From the NCBI GenBank assembly GCA_049890275.1, contig JBMHBT010000006.1, positions 82,193 to 146,192 of the forward strand: a DNA stretch of 64,000 bases, written 5' to 3'. The notes under the pieces were generated by a model. The model saw nothing but the letters and a program-made list of their open reading frames with translations, was not told the origin of the DNA and searched no databases. The first letter of the stretch is position 1. Each line of letters begins with the position of its first letter. This document shows positions 16,883-24,727 of this stretch, in pieces. The DNA comes from UBA7374 sp049890275 (lineage in GTDB: Bacteria; Verrucomicrobiota; Verrucomicrobiia; Opitutales; Coraliomargaritaceae). A program made the translations under genes and the position numbers.

Positions 16883-17257
16883 ATGCCGACACGTCAACGC
16901 GAAGCGATTGAGGAAGTCTTGCGGGAGGCCGCACGGCCGTTGACCCGTGAAGAGATTCTCGCATTTGGGCGTGCCAAGGTGCCTCGATTGGGGCCGGCGA
17001 CAGTGGATCGAACGATTCGTGATTTAACGGCCAACTTCCAACTGGTTGGGGTGGAGTTTCCCGGTCAGCCGAGGCGCTATGAATTGCCTGCCGAAAACGA
17101 GCATCCGCATTTTATCTGTCGGGCATGTGACCGTGTTTTTGATCTTCCTCTAGCGATGCGTCTACCCAAAGTGAATGCGCCGAAGGGTTTCCAGATAAGT
17201 GGTGGTGAAGTTATCTATTCCGGTACCTGTCCGGATTGTTCATCGGGCGTGGGCTGA
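16883..17257 (+). CDS. Fur-family metal-responsive regulator
   Basis: A 124-residue Fur/Zur-type repressor starting at ATG 16883. The N-terminal winged helix is TRQREAIEEVLREA..LTREEI with recognition region PATVDRTIRDL. The C-terminal half has HPHF, C-x2-C (CRAC) and a final C-x2-C (CPDC), the usual structural zinc ligands, but the His-rich second metal site is reduced. It follows the TonB receptor closely, and its 3' end overlaps the convergent ABC ATPase gene by 43 bases. It probably regulates the flanking uptake genes. Confidence 0.85.
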   Translation: MPTRQREAIEEVLREAARPLTREEILAFGRAKVPRLGPATVDRTIRDLTANFQLVGVEFPGQPRRYELPAENEHPHFICRACDRVFDLPLAMRLPKVNAPKGFQISGGEVIYSGTCPDCSSGVG

Positions 17258-18042
17258 TTGAAGCAAGTTTGAAGGGCGTTCCACTGGAGGGATTCATGTG
17301 CGAATGTCTCCGCTAGTGCGCCACTGCGGGCGAGTGCTTCGGGTTCGCCTTGTCGGAGGGTTCCGTCGGTTCCGAGGAGCCAGAGCCGGTCGGCTTGCCG
17401 CAGGGCGAGGTCGAGATCGTGGGTGGAGAGAAGCACAGCGAGGTTTTTTTCGCGTGATAGGCGCCGGAGCAGAGCCATTGTTTCGATGCGGTTGGGCAGG
17501 TCCAGATGCGCCGTTGGTTCGTCGAGCAGAAGGATGGATGCCTCCTGTGCAAGGGCGCGTGCGATAGCTACTTTTTGTCGTTCACCGTCACTCAATTCTG
17601 CCACCAGACGCTCTGCCAGTTGACTTGCGCCGACAATCTGTAAGGCCCATTCGATGCACTCGTAGTCTTGTGTATCGAGTCGCCCAAGCCATCCGGAGTA
17701 GGGGTGCCGTCCGAGTGCGACGAGGGATCGAGCGTTCATCATTCCGGCAGGGACTTTATCGGCTAAGACAACACTGATTTGTTGAGCCCGCTCTCTAGGT
17801 GGGATTGCGGCTAGGTCGGTCCCCTGTAATTGGATGCTTCCGGCTAGTGGATTCAAGATTCCGGAAAGGGTGCGTAGAAGAGTGGTCTTGCCTGCGCCGT
17901 TGGGACCGAGCAGGCAGATGAACTCGCCGGCATGGAGTGTGAGGTCGAGTCCGCTGGCAAGTGTCTCGACTGGGCCTGTATCACCGTATCCGACTGAGAG
18001 GCAAGCGGTGTCGAGGAGGGAGTTTGCATCGTTCTGATTCAT
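17215..18042 (-). CDS. ABC transporter ATPase of the BtuD/FecE class
   Basis: From ATG 18042 (MNQNDANSLLD) the product is 275 residues. Walker A is GPNGAGKTT (46-54), the signature is LSDGERQKVAIARAL (about 155-169), Walker B is ILLLDEPTAHLD, and the H-loop is in STHDLDLALR. The start overlaps the permease stop (ATGA). The long upstream frame to 18483 is Arg/Pro/Ser-rich antisense of the permease gene and is rejected. It powers import of an iron-siderophore, haem or corrinoid. Confidence 0.92.
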   Translation of the reverse strand: MNQNDANSLLDTACLSVGYGDTGPVETLASGLDLTLHAGEFICLLGPNGAGKTTLLRTLSGILNPLAGSIQLQGTDLAAIPPRERAQQISVVLADKVPAGMMNARSLVALGRHPYSGWLGRLDTQDYECIEWALQIVGASQLAERLVAELSDGERQKVAIARALAQEASILLLDEPTAHLDLPNRIETMALLRRLSREKNLAVLLSTHDLDLALRQADRLWLLGTDGTLRQGEPEALARSGALAETFAHESLQWNALQTCFNQPTPDEQSGQVPE

Positions 18043-19088
18043 TCGAAGAGGCGCCTCCGGTTGCGCTGACGCATGAGGACAGCAATAATGACGGGTGCCC
18101 CGATCAGTGCGGTTAAGGCATTGAGGGGGAGGCTGAAGTCGAGGCCGGGAGCGCGGGCTGCGAGGTCGGCTAGCAGGGAGAGGAGGCCGCCGGTGAGGAC
18201 TGTGGCGGGGAGCAAGATTGCGTGCTGGCTGGTGCGGAGAAGAGTACGAGCGAGGTGGGGTGCGGCGATTCCGAGAAAGCCGATGGGGCCGCAGAACCCG
18301 GTGACAGCGCCGGCTAGAAGGGAGGCTGCGGCGAGGAGGAGGAAGCGCACTCGTTTGACTTCTGTGCCGATGCTGGCCGCATAGTGGTCGCCGAGGAGCA
18401 GGGCGTCGAGCGGCTTGGCTAGTAGTCGTGCGGTGAGCAGGCCGAGAATGATTGCGGGAGCAAAGATTCCGAACTGTTGCCAACTGACACCACCGTAGTC
18501 TCCAAAGGACCAGTTAATAAAGGACTGCAAGCGCTCGGCTATACTGAAGAACATGAGTAGGCTGACAATGGCTCCGACTGCGTAGCTGATCATCAGGCCG
18601 ATGATGAGGACAGAGAGTACGTCGACTCGCCGAGAGAGGGCGAGTACGAGGAAGAGGGTGGCGCCAGCTCCCAAGCTGGCGGCTGTGATGGTTGCGATTT
18701 GTCCGCTTCCGCCAAGTGTAGCAACCAGACCTCCACCCACCGGAGCGGCGATCAGCACGACCAGCGCAACGCCCAAGCTGGCTCCGGAGTTGACGCCGAG
18801 GATAAACGGATCGGCTAGAGGATTCCGGAAGACGGTTTGCATGATCAAGCCGGCGGCGCCGAGGGCGGCTCCGGCAAACAAAGCAGTCGAGATGCGAGGG
18901 AGGCGAAAATCGAGGAGGATGGAGCGCAGTACAGGATCGGCAGCCTCTCTATCAAAGAGGATGGAGAAAAGTTGCGCGGGCGAGAGGTTTACTGCACCGA
19001 GGCAGGCACTGGCGATGGCAGCGACGAGAATGCCGACGGTCAGAGCGAGGAAGAAAAAGCGGGTTCGACTGTCGGGGCGGTTATTCAA
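18039..19088 (-). CDS. FecCD/BtuC-family ABC permease
   Basis: The 349 residues have about ten hydrophobic spans and the FecCD patterns: LFAGAALGAAGLIMQTVFRNPLADPFILG (given here only as a landmark near 75-103, G-rich), GVNSGASLGVALV, and GPIGFLGIAAPHLAR, the coupling-helix segment. It overlaps the ATPase gene by four bases. A 90-base gap containing a perfect 27-base palindrome separates it from the upstream binding-protein gene. Confidence 0.92.
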   Translation of the reverse strand: MNNRPDSRTRFFFLALTVGILVAAIASACLGAVNLSPAQLFSILFDREAADPVLRSILLDFRLPRISTALFAGAALGAAGLIMQTVFRNPLADPFILGVNSGASLGVALVVLIAAPVGGGLVATLGGSGQIATITAASLGAGATLFLVLALSRRVDVLSVLIIGLMISYAVGAIVSLLMFFSIAERLQSFINWSFGDYGGVSWQQFGIFAPAIILGLLTARLLAKPLDALLLGDHYAASIGTEVKRVRFLLLAAASLLAGAVTGFCGPIGFLGIAAPHLARTLLRTSQHAILLPATVLTGGLLSLLADLAARAPGLDFSLPLNALTALIGAPVIIAVLMRQRNRRRLFE

Positions 19089-19108
19089 GAGCGGGAATGC
19101 TGGTTGGG

Positions 19109-19135
19109 AAACGGGTCACAATTTGTGACCCGTTT
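19109..19135. promoter_or_regulatory. Perfect 27-base palindrome between binding-protein and permease genes
   Basis: AAACGGGTCACAA, one central T, then TTGTGACCCGTTT: 13 base pairs without mismatch. It lies in the 90-base gap inside the minus-strand import operon and has no T-run on the minus-strand side. It could be an mRNA-stabilising hairpin that lets the binding protein be made in excess, a partial terminator, or an operator. Confidence 0.75.
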
Positions 19136-19178
19136 AAAAGAGTGAAGATAGCTCGAGCCATAGAGGCGATGCAAAAGC

Positions 19179-20279
19179 TCAGGGCAAGCGTTCGTAGTAA
19201 ACCGGTTCATGCTCGGGCAGGCATTCCGGATGGAGGAGGTGAATCAAGTCGCTCAAGAGTAGGTCGGGCCGGACGAGGGCTTCTTCGTGGATCGGGTTGC
19301 CGCCCTGCGGGTTGGCTTTTCGTGTGTTGTTGTAGACGCGCTTCATTTGCAGTGCCTGAAATTGTTGGAGGCGTGGATCGGCAGCGAGCAAGGCTTTGAG
19401 GGAGCGGTGGACGCCGGGCTGCAGCCATACGTCGGCTTTTGCCGCACGCAGAAATACCCTTTCCAGATCAAGAGGAATACTCGCTTGCTGCGGGTTGTTC
19501 GCCCAGAGGTAATCGCCTCCGGCGTCGGCGATCAGTTGTGCGGTGTGGCTCTTGCCTCCCGGCACATGCCAGACGCCGGCTAAGGGTGCCTGGCAAAAAA
19601 CCGTGGGTCGATCCTTTAGTGATGCTGTCGAGGTGGCCAGTTCTTCGTAGCGATCCGCTACGGCGTTAAAGATTCGATCTGCTTGTTCTGATTTGCCCAG
19701 TAGCGCAGCAAAGACTCGAAGCCATTCAGCGCGTCCCAGCGGGTGGGGTTCCAGATAGCCAGTTGTCGCTAAGACGGCTGGTCCGGCACGCAGGAGTGCT
19801 TTGGGTAGATCCGAAGCGGGATCGTTGCTGGCACTGGTGAGAAGGAGATCCGGCTGTAGAAGGAGAATGGCCTCGGCGTCGAGGCCGGGGCCAGAGGGTA
19901 CTGCTTGCAGCGTTTCCTGCTCCAGAGCTTCCCGAATGGTTGGGTTGGTAATGTAGGGGACCGATCCGACTCCGGCCAGAGCCTCCAGTGAGCGGAGTGC
20001 ATCGAGATAGCCCAGCGGCACGGTCTCGAGCGCGAGCATTCGCCGGAGGGGTACACGTAGAATGGTATAATCGGAAGGGAGATCGGGCAGTGGATCTTTG
20101 CCAGAGACAAGTGCAAAGGATTGTTTGGCGGCGTTTCCTGCCAGTGGATTCCAAATGGTTAACAGCTGATAGGTCTCTTTGGGCTCAAGGGTAAAATTTT
20201 CTGCATAGCGGTTGCCGGCTTCTACGGTAGCCAGTCCGGCAAGAAAAAGGAGCGCGCGAGTCATTCTGAAAATCCGCAT
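19179..20279 (-). CDS. ABC importer substrate-binding protein (BtuF/FepB class)
   Basis: A 366-residue secreted protein. The signal peptide is MTRALLFLAGLATVEA; starts at 20279 and 20264 are both possible. The mature part has the two-lobed periplasmic-binding (TroA-like) layout with VPLRRMLALETVPLGYLDAL, GVGSVPYITNP, AEAILLLQPDLLLTS, FCQAPLAGVWHVPGGKSHTA and HEEALVRPDLLLSDLIHLLHPE. This fits iron-chelate or corrinoid binders. It is first in the operon with permease and ATPase and divergent from the adenosyltransferase-like gene. Confidence 0.85.
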   Translation of the reverse strand: MRIFRMTRALLFLAGLATVEAGNRYAENFTLEPKETYQLLTIWNPLAGNAAKQSFALVSGKDPLPDLPSDYTILRVPLRRMLALETVPLGYLDALRSLEALAGVGSVPYITNPTIREALEQETLQAVPSGPGLDAEAILLLQPDLLLTSASNDPASDLPKALLRAGPAVLATTGYLEPHPLGRAEWLRVFAALLGKSEQADRIFNAVADRYEELATSTASLKDRPTVFCQAPLAGVWHVPGGKSHTAQLIADAGGDYLWANNPQQASIPLDLERVFLRAAKADVWLQPGVHRSLKALLAADPRLQQFQALQMKRVYNNTRKANPQGGNPIHEEALVRPDLLLSDLIHLLHPECLPEHEPVYYERLP

Positions 20280-20522
20280 GTGGATCAGTAGAATGAGGAA
20301 TCCGAATGAAGTCCACGCTTACGTTGAACCCAATCGATGCAATCGGATGACAAGTGTGCGTATGTGCGCTTGTCGCCAAAGCGATTTTGAAACACTCTTT
20401 GGATAAACCGATTTAGAGCAACTCATGCCTTGAAATGTTTGGTTTTAAAAGCGTGTTTGCATCGTTTGGGTTGAGCAGATTGCGATTGTTTGAACCCGGC
20501 TCACAGCTTACGCTACTGACTT

Positions 20523-21068
20523 ATGAAAGCACCCAGACTGAGTTCCAACCGCGACGAGATTTGTTATCCTTATATTTATGAGACATCCCGGCTCTGTGAT
20601 TACGAGATATTGACGGATGATCTCTGCCGACAGGTCGGGGGAATTCTTACCCTTTTGCCGGAGAAGCTGGATTCTCTGCGACCGGAACTGGAGCAGCTCC
20701 AGCCCATGCTCTATCACCTCAACGGTTCCGTTCGCGGGCGTTGCGCCGTGTCGGAAGAAGATCACCAATGGCTGCTCGGTTGCTATCGTGCCCACAAAGA
20801 GGCGACGGCGGATCGCTTGAATGGTTTTGTCTTACCGCGTGGTCCGGTGCCCGTGCTCCAACTCAACCGCGCCAGTTCCGATGCCAAGCGGGTTCTCCGC
20901 TTACTCCTTGGCTTACAGGTGGAGGAAGGCATCACTGTTCCGGAGCCGCTCTTCCGCTTTGGCAATCTTCTCTGCAACTACTTCTTCGTGCTCACTCTTG
21001 TTGTCAACAAGGCTCATGGTGTGAAAGAAATTCCTTTTACCAGCTCCAGCTACGGGCGGGCGGGATAA
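20523..21068 (+). CDS. Divergent PduO-type cobalamin adenosyltransferase-like protein
   Basis: The 181 residues match the C-terminal two thirds of PduO/MMAB-type ATP:cob(I)alamin adenosyltransferases. FVLPRGPVPVLQLNRASSDAKRVLR corresponds to their FxLPxG...LHxARxxxRRAER segment (near 103-128), and FGNLLCNYFFVLTLVVNK to the final LSDYLFTLAR helix. The N-terminal ATP-binding TGDxGxT motif is missing, and the conserved RRAER arginines are changed to AKRVL. It may therefore be a corrinoid-binding or regulatory relative rather than an active enzyme. It stands divergent from the binding-protein gene (243-base gap), supporting a corrinoid role for the importer. Confidence 0.6.
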   Translation: MKAPRLSSNRDEICYPYIYETSRLCDYEILTDDLCRQVGGILTLLPEKLDSLRPELEQLQPMLYHLNGSVRGRCAVSEEDHQWLLGCYRAHKEATADRLNGFVLPRGPVPVLQLNRASSDAKRVLRLLLGLQVEEGITVPEPLFRFGNLLCNYFFVLTLVVNKAHGVKEIPFTSSSYGRAG

Positions 21069-21069
21069 C

Positions 21070-21297
21070 TTACAGTGCCAACTCACGGGCATGCGGAATC
21101 ATACCCGCATCAACTGCCTGTAGCATATCTGCCTCCAATGTACATACAGCGAGGGTTGAGCCGGTCATTGTAGTGAATTCGACTTCATAGGCAGTACCTT
21201 TAGGGTGCGTATGTATAACCGTACCGATATCTCCTTTTTGGAGACGATGGGCTGGGAGATCTTTACACAGGATGATGTTGCTATGTTCCTCAATCAT
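21070..21297 (-). CDS. DUF4926 small protein
   Basis: A 75-residue protein with the DUF4926 pattern: DLPAHRLQKGDIGTVIHTHP followed by YEVEFTTMTGSTLAVCTLEADML. This is a small SH3-like beta-barrel family. It starts one base after the stop of the DUF6883 gene on the same strand, so the two form an operon. DUF4926 genes are commonly found paired with small partners of unknown toxicity. Function unproven. Confidence 0.75.
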   Translation of the reverse strand: MIEEHSNIILCKDLPAHRLQKGDIGTVIHTHPKGTAYEVEFTTMTGSTLAVCTLEADMLQAVDAGMIPHARELAL

Positions 21298-21298
21298 T

Positions 21299-21634
21299 TC
21301 AAATAGGGTAAGCGGTTATCAGTCTGGGCGCAAGTGCATCCGTATGCACATGCCAAATGGTTTGAATGATTGGCGTGCGCCCGTCTGGACAAGTCAACGG
21401 ACCGGTAATTGTATATTTCGTCCCATAGGATGATCGAATTGTGTGAACGAGTTCTTGTGTATGGCCGTGCTGTTCTAGAGCGTTTGCCAATTGGATCCAG
21501 TTTTCGCTGGAAAAGCCGAAGGGTTGAAAAAACTTCGCTTTAGCTGCTCCTGGCATTCGGGTAGTATTGAGCAAATATTCTTTAATTTTTTGCTCCTCAA
21601 CAAAGCAGTCTTCTTTGTGCGGCAAATGTTTCAC
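21299..21634 (-). CDS. DUF6883-like protein, partner of DUF4926
   Basis: A 111-residue protein that starts with GTG. It has KIKEYLLNTTRMPGAAKAKFF, GFSSENWIQLANALEQH, GTKYTITGPLTCPDGRTP, IIQTIWHV and PRLITAYP, the ordered landmarks of the DUF6883 family. The pairing and spacing with DUF4926 suggest a toxin-antitoxin-like or immunity module, but no nuclease residues can be assigned by eye. The local sequence is more AT-rich than the flanking genes. Confidence 0.72.
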   Translation of the reverse strand: MKHLPHKEDCFVEEQKIKEYLLNTTRMPGAAKAKFFQPFGFSSENWIQLANALEQHGHTQELVHTIRSSYGTKYTITGPLTCPDGRTPIIQTIWHVHTDALAPRLITAYPI

Positions 21635-21714
21635 ATCAGAAAAAGTTAATAATCAAAAATTCCGTAAGAGTAAATGAAAAGCTACTTTTGTTGCAGTAAC
21701 TAATGCGGTCCTTT

Positions 21715-21760
21715 AGCCAGCAGTTTTGAATTTGCTCTTGCCAGATAGGGACTGCTGGCT
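21715..21760. promoter_or_regulatory. Inverted repeat AGCCAGCAGT / ACTGCTGGCT before suhB
   Basis: Perfect 10-base arms at 21715-21724 and 21751-21760 are separated by 26 bases, ending 14 bases before the suhB start and lying upstream of the minus-strand DUF6883 gene. It could be a leader hairpin covering the suhB ribosome-binding region or an operator serving the divergent gap. No T-run follows. Confidence 0.5.
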
Positions 21761-21774
21761 GAGTAATCCGGTTA

Positions 21775-22611
21775 ATGGAAGCAGCAATGGTAAAGGCAGT
21801 GGAGCAGCGTCTGGATCGGATCGAGGCGGTTCTGCCCGAACTGGAAAAAACGCTCCTTGAGATGCAAGCCGGCGATCTGGGCATCTCGGTAAAAATCAAT
21901 GCCTTTGACTTGCTCACGCAGGCGGATCTGGCCGCTGAAAAATGCCTGATTGCATGCATACGCCAGAATTTTCCCGAGGATGGTATTATTACCGAAGAAG
22001 GTGGCGCTACGGCGGAGGAGGCCACCCGGAGCGATGGGTTTCGCTGGGTTCTGGATCCGATTGACGGCACGAGTAATTACGCGCATGGCTTGCCGATTTG
22101 GAACAGCTCGATCAGCTTGCTGCACGGTTCGAAGCGAGTCGGTGGGATCGTTAGCGCACCGGCTATGGGTCTTCGCTACCGCGCGATGAAAGACGGGGGA
22201 GCGACCTGCAACGGAAAGGTGATTCAGATCAATGAAAAGACAGACATCGGGCAGGGCATTGTGGGCACCGGATTTCCCTATGACCGGGCGAAATGTGCGG
22301 AGCCGATCAGTCGAGCGATTGCCAACATGCTGCGTACGGCCGGAGGGGTTCGTCGTCTCGGGGCCGCGGCTCTGGATTTCTGTTTTCTAGCGGACGGACG
22401 TTTTACCGGTTATTATGAAATAGATCTCAGACCTTGGGACATCGCTGCGGGTAGCTTGATTGCCGAAGAGGCCGGCGCTGTGATGAGCGATTTTGACGGC
22501 AATCCGGTTGATCTCTTTTCCGGTGCGGGAATCGTGGCTGCGGTTCCGGCGGTGCACCCTCAGTTGCTGGAACAAGCCGCTCCGATGCGCGAAGCGATTG
22601 CGATGGGCTAA
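21775..22611 (+). CDS. suhB: Inositol-phosphate phosphatase family protein (SuhB-like)
   Basis: A 278-residue Mg-dependent phosphatase of the IMPase family. The metal and substrate motifs are EEGGATAEE (74-82), DPIDGTSNYAHG (94-105), GAAALDFCFLADGRFTGYYE and PWDIAAGSLIAEEAGA. It dephosphorylates inositol 1-phosphate or related sugar phosphates; 3'(2'),5'-bisphosphate nucleotidase and histidinol-phosphatase (HisN) activities also exist in this family. ATG 21775 is used; ATG 21787 is an alternative. Confidence 0.88.
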   Translation: MEAAMVKAVEQRLDRIEAVLPELEKTLLEMQAGDLGISVKINAFDLLTQADLAAEKCLIACIRQNFPEDGIITEEGGATAEEATRSDGFRWVLDPIDGTSNYAHGLPIWNSSISLLHGSKRVGGIVSAPAMGLRYRAMKDGGATCNGKVIQINEKTDIGQGIVGTGFPYDRAKCAEPISRAIANMLRTAGGVRRLGAAALDFCFLADGRFTGYYEIDLRPWDIAAGSLIAEEAGAVMSDFDGNPVDLFSGAGIVAAVPAVHPQLLEQAAPMREAIAMG

Positions 22612-22665
22612 GTTGAACTTTCTTTCTCGCTTGCGCTGTGAGTGGGGGACTGTTCGCTACGTGGG

Positions 22666-24675
22666 ATGAATGGTTTGGGCAAGGAATCGAGTTTGTATTT
22701 ACGGCAGCATGCGGAGCAGCCGGTGAATTGGCATGCGTGGGGGGATGCGGCGTTTGCGGAGGCTCGGGAGCGGGATGTGCCGTTGCTAGTGTCGATCGGG
22801 TATTCGGCGTGTCATTGGTGTCATGTGATGGCGCACGAGTGTTTTGATGATGGGTATATTGCGGGTTTAATGAATGAGCATTTTGTCTGCGTGAAGGTGG
22901 ACCGCGAGGAGCGTCCGGATGTGGATCAGGTGTATATGGAGGCGGTGCAGATGATCCAGCAGCAGGGTGGCTGGCCGTTGAATGTGTTTTGCTTGCCGGA
23001 TGGGCGTCCTTTTTTCGGCGGGACGTATTTTCCGCCGAAGGATCGTGGGAACGGGTTGGTGCCGTGGCCGCAGTTGCTGATGCGGATTTCGGATTTTTAT
23101 AAGCGTTCGCGCGGGGAGTTGGTGGAGAATGCGGAGGCGATTGAGAAGAATATTTTGCAGGGTACGCGCGCGGGTGCTGCGGGGGGTGGTTTTGCGGAGT
23201 GGTCGGGTGATTTGTTGCCGGAGGCGGCGCAGGGGATTTTAGGGAATCATGATGATCAGTACGGGGGCTTCGGGCAGGCGCCGAAGTTTCCGCAGTCGAT
23301 GTGTTTGCATTTTCTGATGGCGGTGCGTGGTTTGCCGGGGGTGGATGCGGAGTTGTTGAAGCGTCTGGATGGAGCTTGCGGGACGACTTTGCGGGCGATG
23401 GCGCATGGTGGGTTGTACGATCAGTTTGGCGGTGGTTTCGCTCGCTACAGTGTGGATGCGCACTGGTTGATTCCGCATTTTGAGAAGATGCTCCATGATA
23501 ATGCTTTGTTGCTGCAGAGCTATACGCGTGGTTGGCAACAGACGAAGGAGGGGCTATACGCTGCTGTGGTGGAGGAGACGGTGGGCTGGCTGGAGCGTGA
23601 GATGCTGGCGGATTGCGGTGGTTTTTATTCGGCTCTGGATGCGGATACGGATGGCGAGGAGGGGCTTTACTATGTGTGGAGTCCGGAGATGGTGGATGAA
23701 GCGGTGGGACCTTCGGCGGGTCGGCAGGTGCGTGCGGCGTATCATATTACGGCGGAGGGGAATTTTGAGAGGGGTTTATCGAATCCGGCGCTGGTGGAGG
23801 GTGATTTCTCGGTGCGTGCATCGCTGGCGGATGAGCGGGAGCAGTTGCGGCTCTACCGAGAGGCGAACCGGACGCATCCGGGGCGTGATAGTAAGTTGTC
23901 TACATTTTGGAATAGTTTGACGGTGCGTGCATTGGCGGAGGCGGGTTTTGCTTTCGGGCGTCGGGACTGGTTGGAACGGGCTGTGCGATGCGGGGATTTT
24001 CTTTGGGAGCATCTGGTGGAAGAGGGGCCGGATGGCTTGCGTTTGCGCTCGGTTTATTACGAGGGGGCGGGTGCGCAGGTGGATGGTTTCCTGCATGATT
24101 ATGCGAGTGCGGCGGATGCGTATCTGACGTTGGCGGGTACGGTGGACTGGCTGGAGCCGGGTCGGAGCGGGGTGTATTTGGAGCGGGCTTTGGCTTTGCT
24201 GGACGGGGCGCTGGATTTGTTTGTGGATCGGTATGGGCCGGGCTTTTTCTTTACGGCGGAGGGTGTTTCGACTCCGGTGGCGCGACGGAAGGAGTGGTTT
24301 GATAATGCGACGCCTTCGGGGAACGGGGTATTGCTGCATGCGCTTTCGGGGGCGTATGCGTTGACGGGGGAGGGTCGCTATGCGGAGGTGTTTGCGGCTT
24401 TGTTGCCGGCGTATACGGATGGTGCGCGGAAGGTGGCTTCGGGTGTGGCGCATGGTTTGGAGGCCGCTGCGGTGGCAGCTGCGGGTATTGGGGTGATTTC
24501 TGTGCGTTCGGGTGTGGATCTGGAGGCGTTGCGGGAGGCGCTGGCCGAGCGTGCGTGGCGGCGGACGTTTGTACGGGTTTCGGATGTGGCTTTGCCGGAG
24601 GATTATGAGTTGTGCGTGGGCACGCATTGTGGGGTGCCGACTTCGGATGTGTCGGTGCTTTTAGAGAATTATTGA
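22666..24675 (+). CDS. YyaL/DUF255 thioredoxin-domain protein
   Basis: A 669-residue protein homologous to YyaL and human SPATA20. An N-terminal thioredoxin-like domain starts ESSLYLRQHAEQPVNWHAWG and holds the CHWC pair (C49, C52) in SACHWCHVM, followed by KVDREERPDVDQVY and GGWPLNVFCLPDGRPFFGGT. The rest is an (alpha/alpha)6 barrel similar to N-acylglucosamine 2-epimerases, with HWLIPHFEKMLHDNALLL and YYVWSPEM. The physiological reaction is not established for the family. Coding sequence is strongly G-rich. GTG 22642 is a less likely start. Confidence 0.9.
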   Translation: MNGLGKESSLYLRQHAEQPVNWHAWGDAAFAEARERDVPLLVSIGYSACHWCHVMAHECFDDGYIAGLMNEHFVCVKVDREERPDVDQVYMEAVQMIQQQGGWPLNVFCLPDGRPFFGGTYFPPKDRGNGLVPWPQLLMRISDFYKRSRGELVENAEAIEKNILQGTRAGAAGGGFAEWSGDLLPEAAQGILGNHDDQYGGFGQAPKFPQSMCLHFLMAVRGLPGVDAELLKRLDGACGTTLRAMAHGGLYDQFGGGFARYSVDAHWLIPHFEKMLHDNALLLQSYTRGWQQTKEGLYAAVVEETVGWLEREMLADCGGFYSALDADTDGEEGLYYVWSPEMVDEAVGPSAGRQVRAAYHITAEGNFERGLSNPALVEGDFSVRASLADEREQLRLYREANRTHPGRDSKLSTFWNSLTVRALAEAGFAFGRRDWLERAVRCGDFLWEHLVEEGPDGLRLRSVYYEGAGAQVDGFLHDYASAADAYLTLAGTVDWLEPGRSGVYLERALALLDGALDLFVDRYGPGFFFTAEGVSTPVARRKEWFDNATPSGNGVLLHALSGAYALTGEGRYAEVFAALLPAYTDGARKVASGVAHGLEAAAVAAAGIGVISVRSGVDLEALREALAERAWRRTFVRVSDVALPEDYELCVGTHCGVPTSDVSVLLENY

Positions 24676-24727
24676 GCTGTCAGTTTGCGTTTGCCAAAGG
24701 GGGCGGGTGCGGGAAAAGTTCGTGGTT

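Noticed and set aside
18043..18483. Open upstream extension of the ABC ATPase frame (147 residues)
   Set aside because: It runs antisense through the permease gene and is almost only Arg, Pro, Ser and His; the family start is ATG 18042.
23776..24627. Long minus-strand open frame inside the YyaL gene
   Set aside because: Arg/His/Pro/Gln-rich antisense product caused by the G-rich codon use of the forward gene; the same applies to antisense frames in argH, the amidohydrolase and the 591-residue gene.
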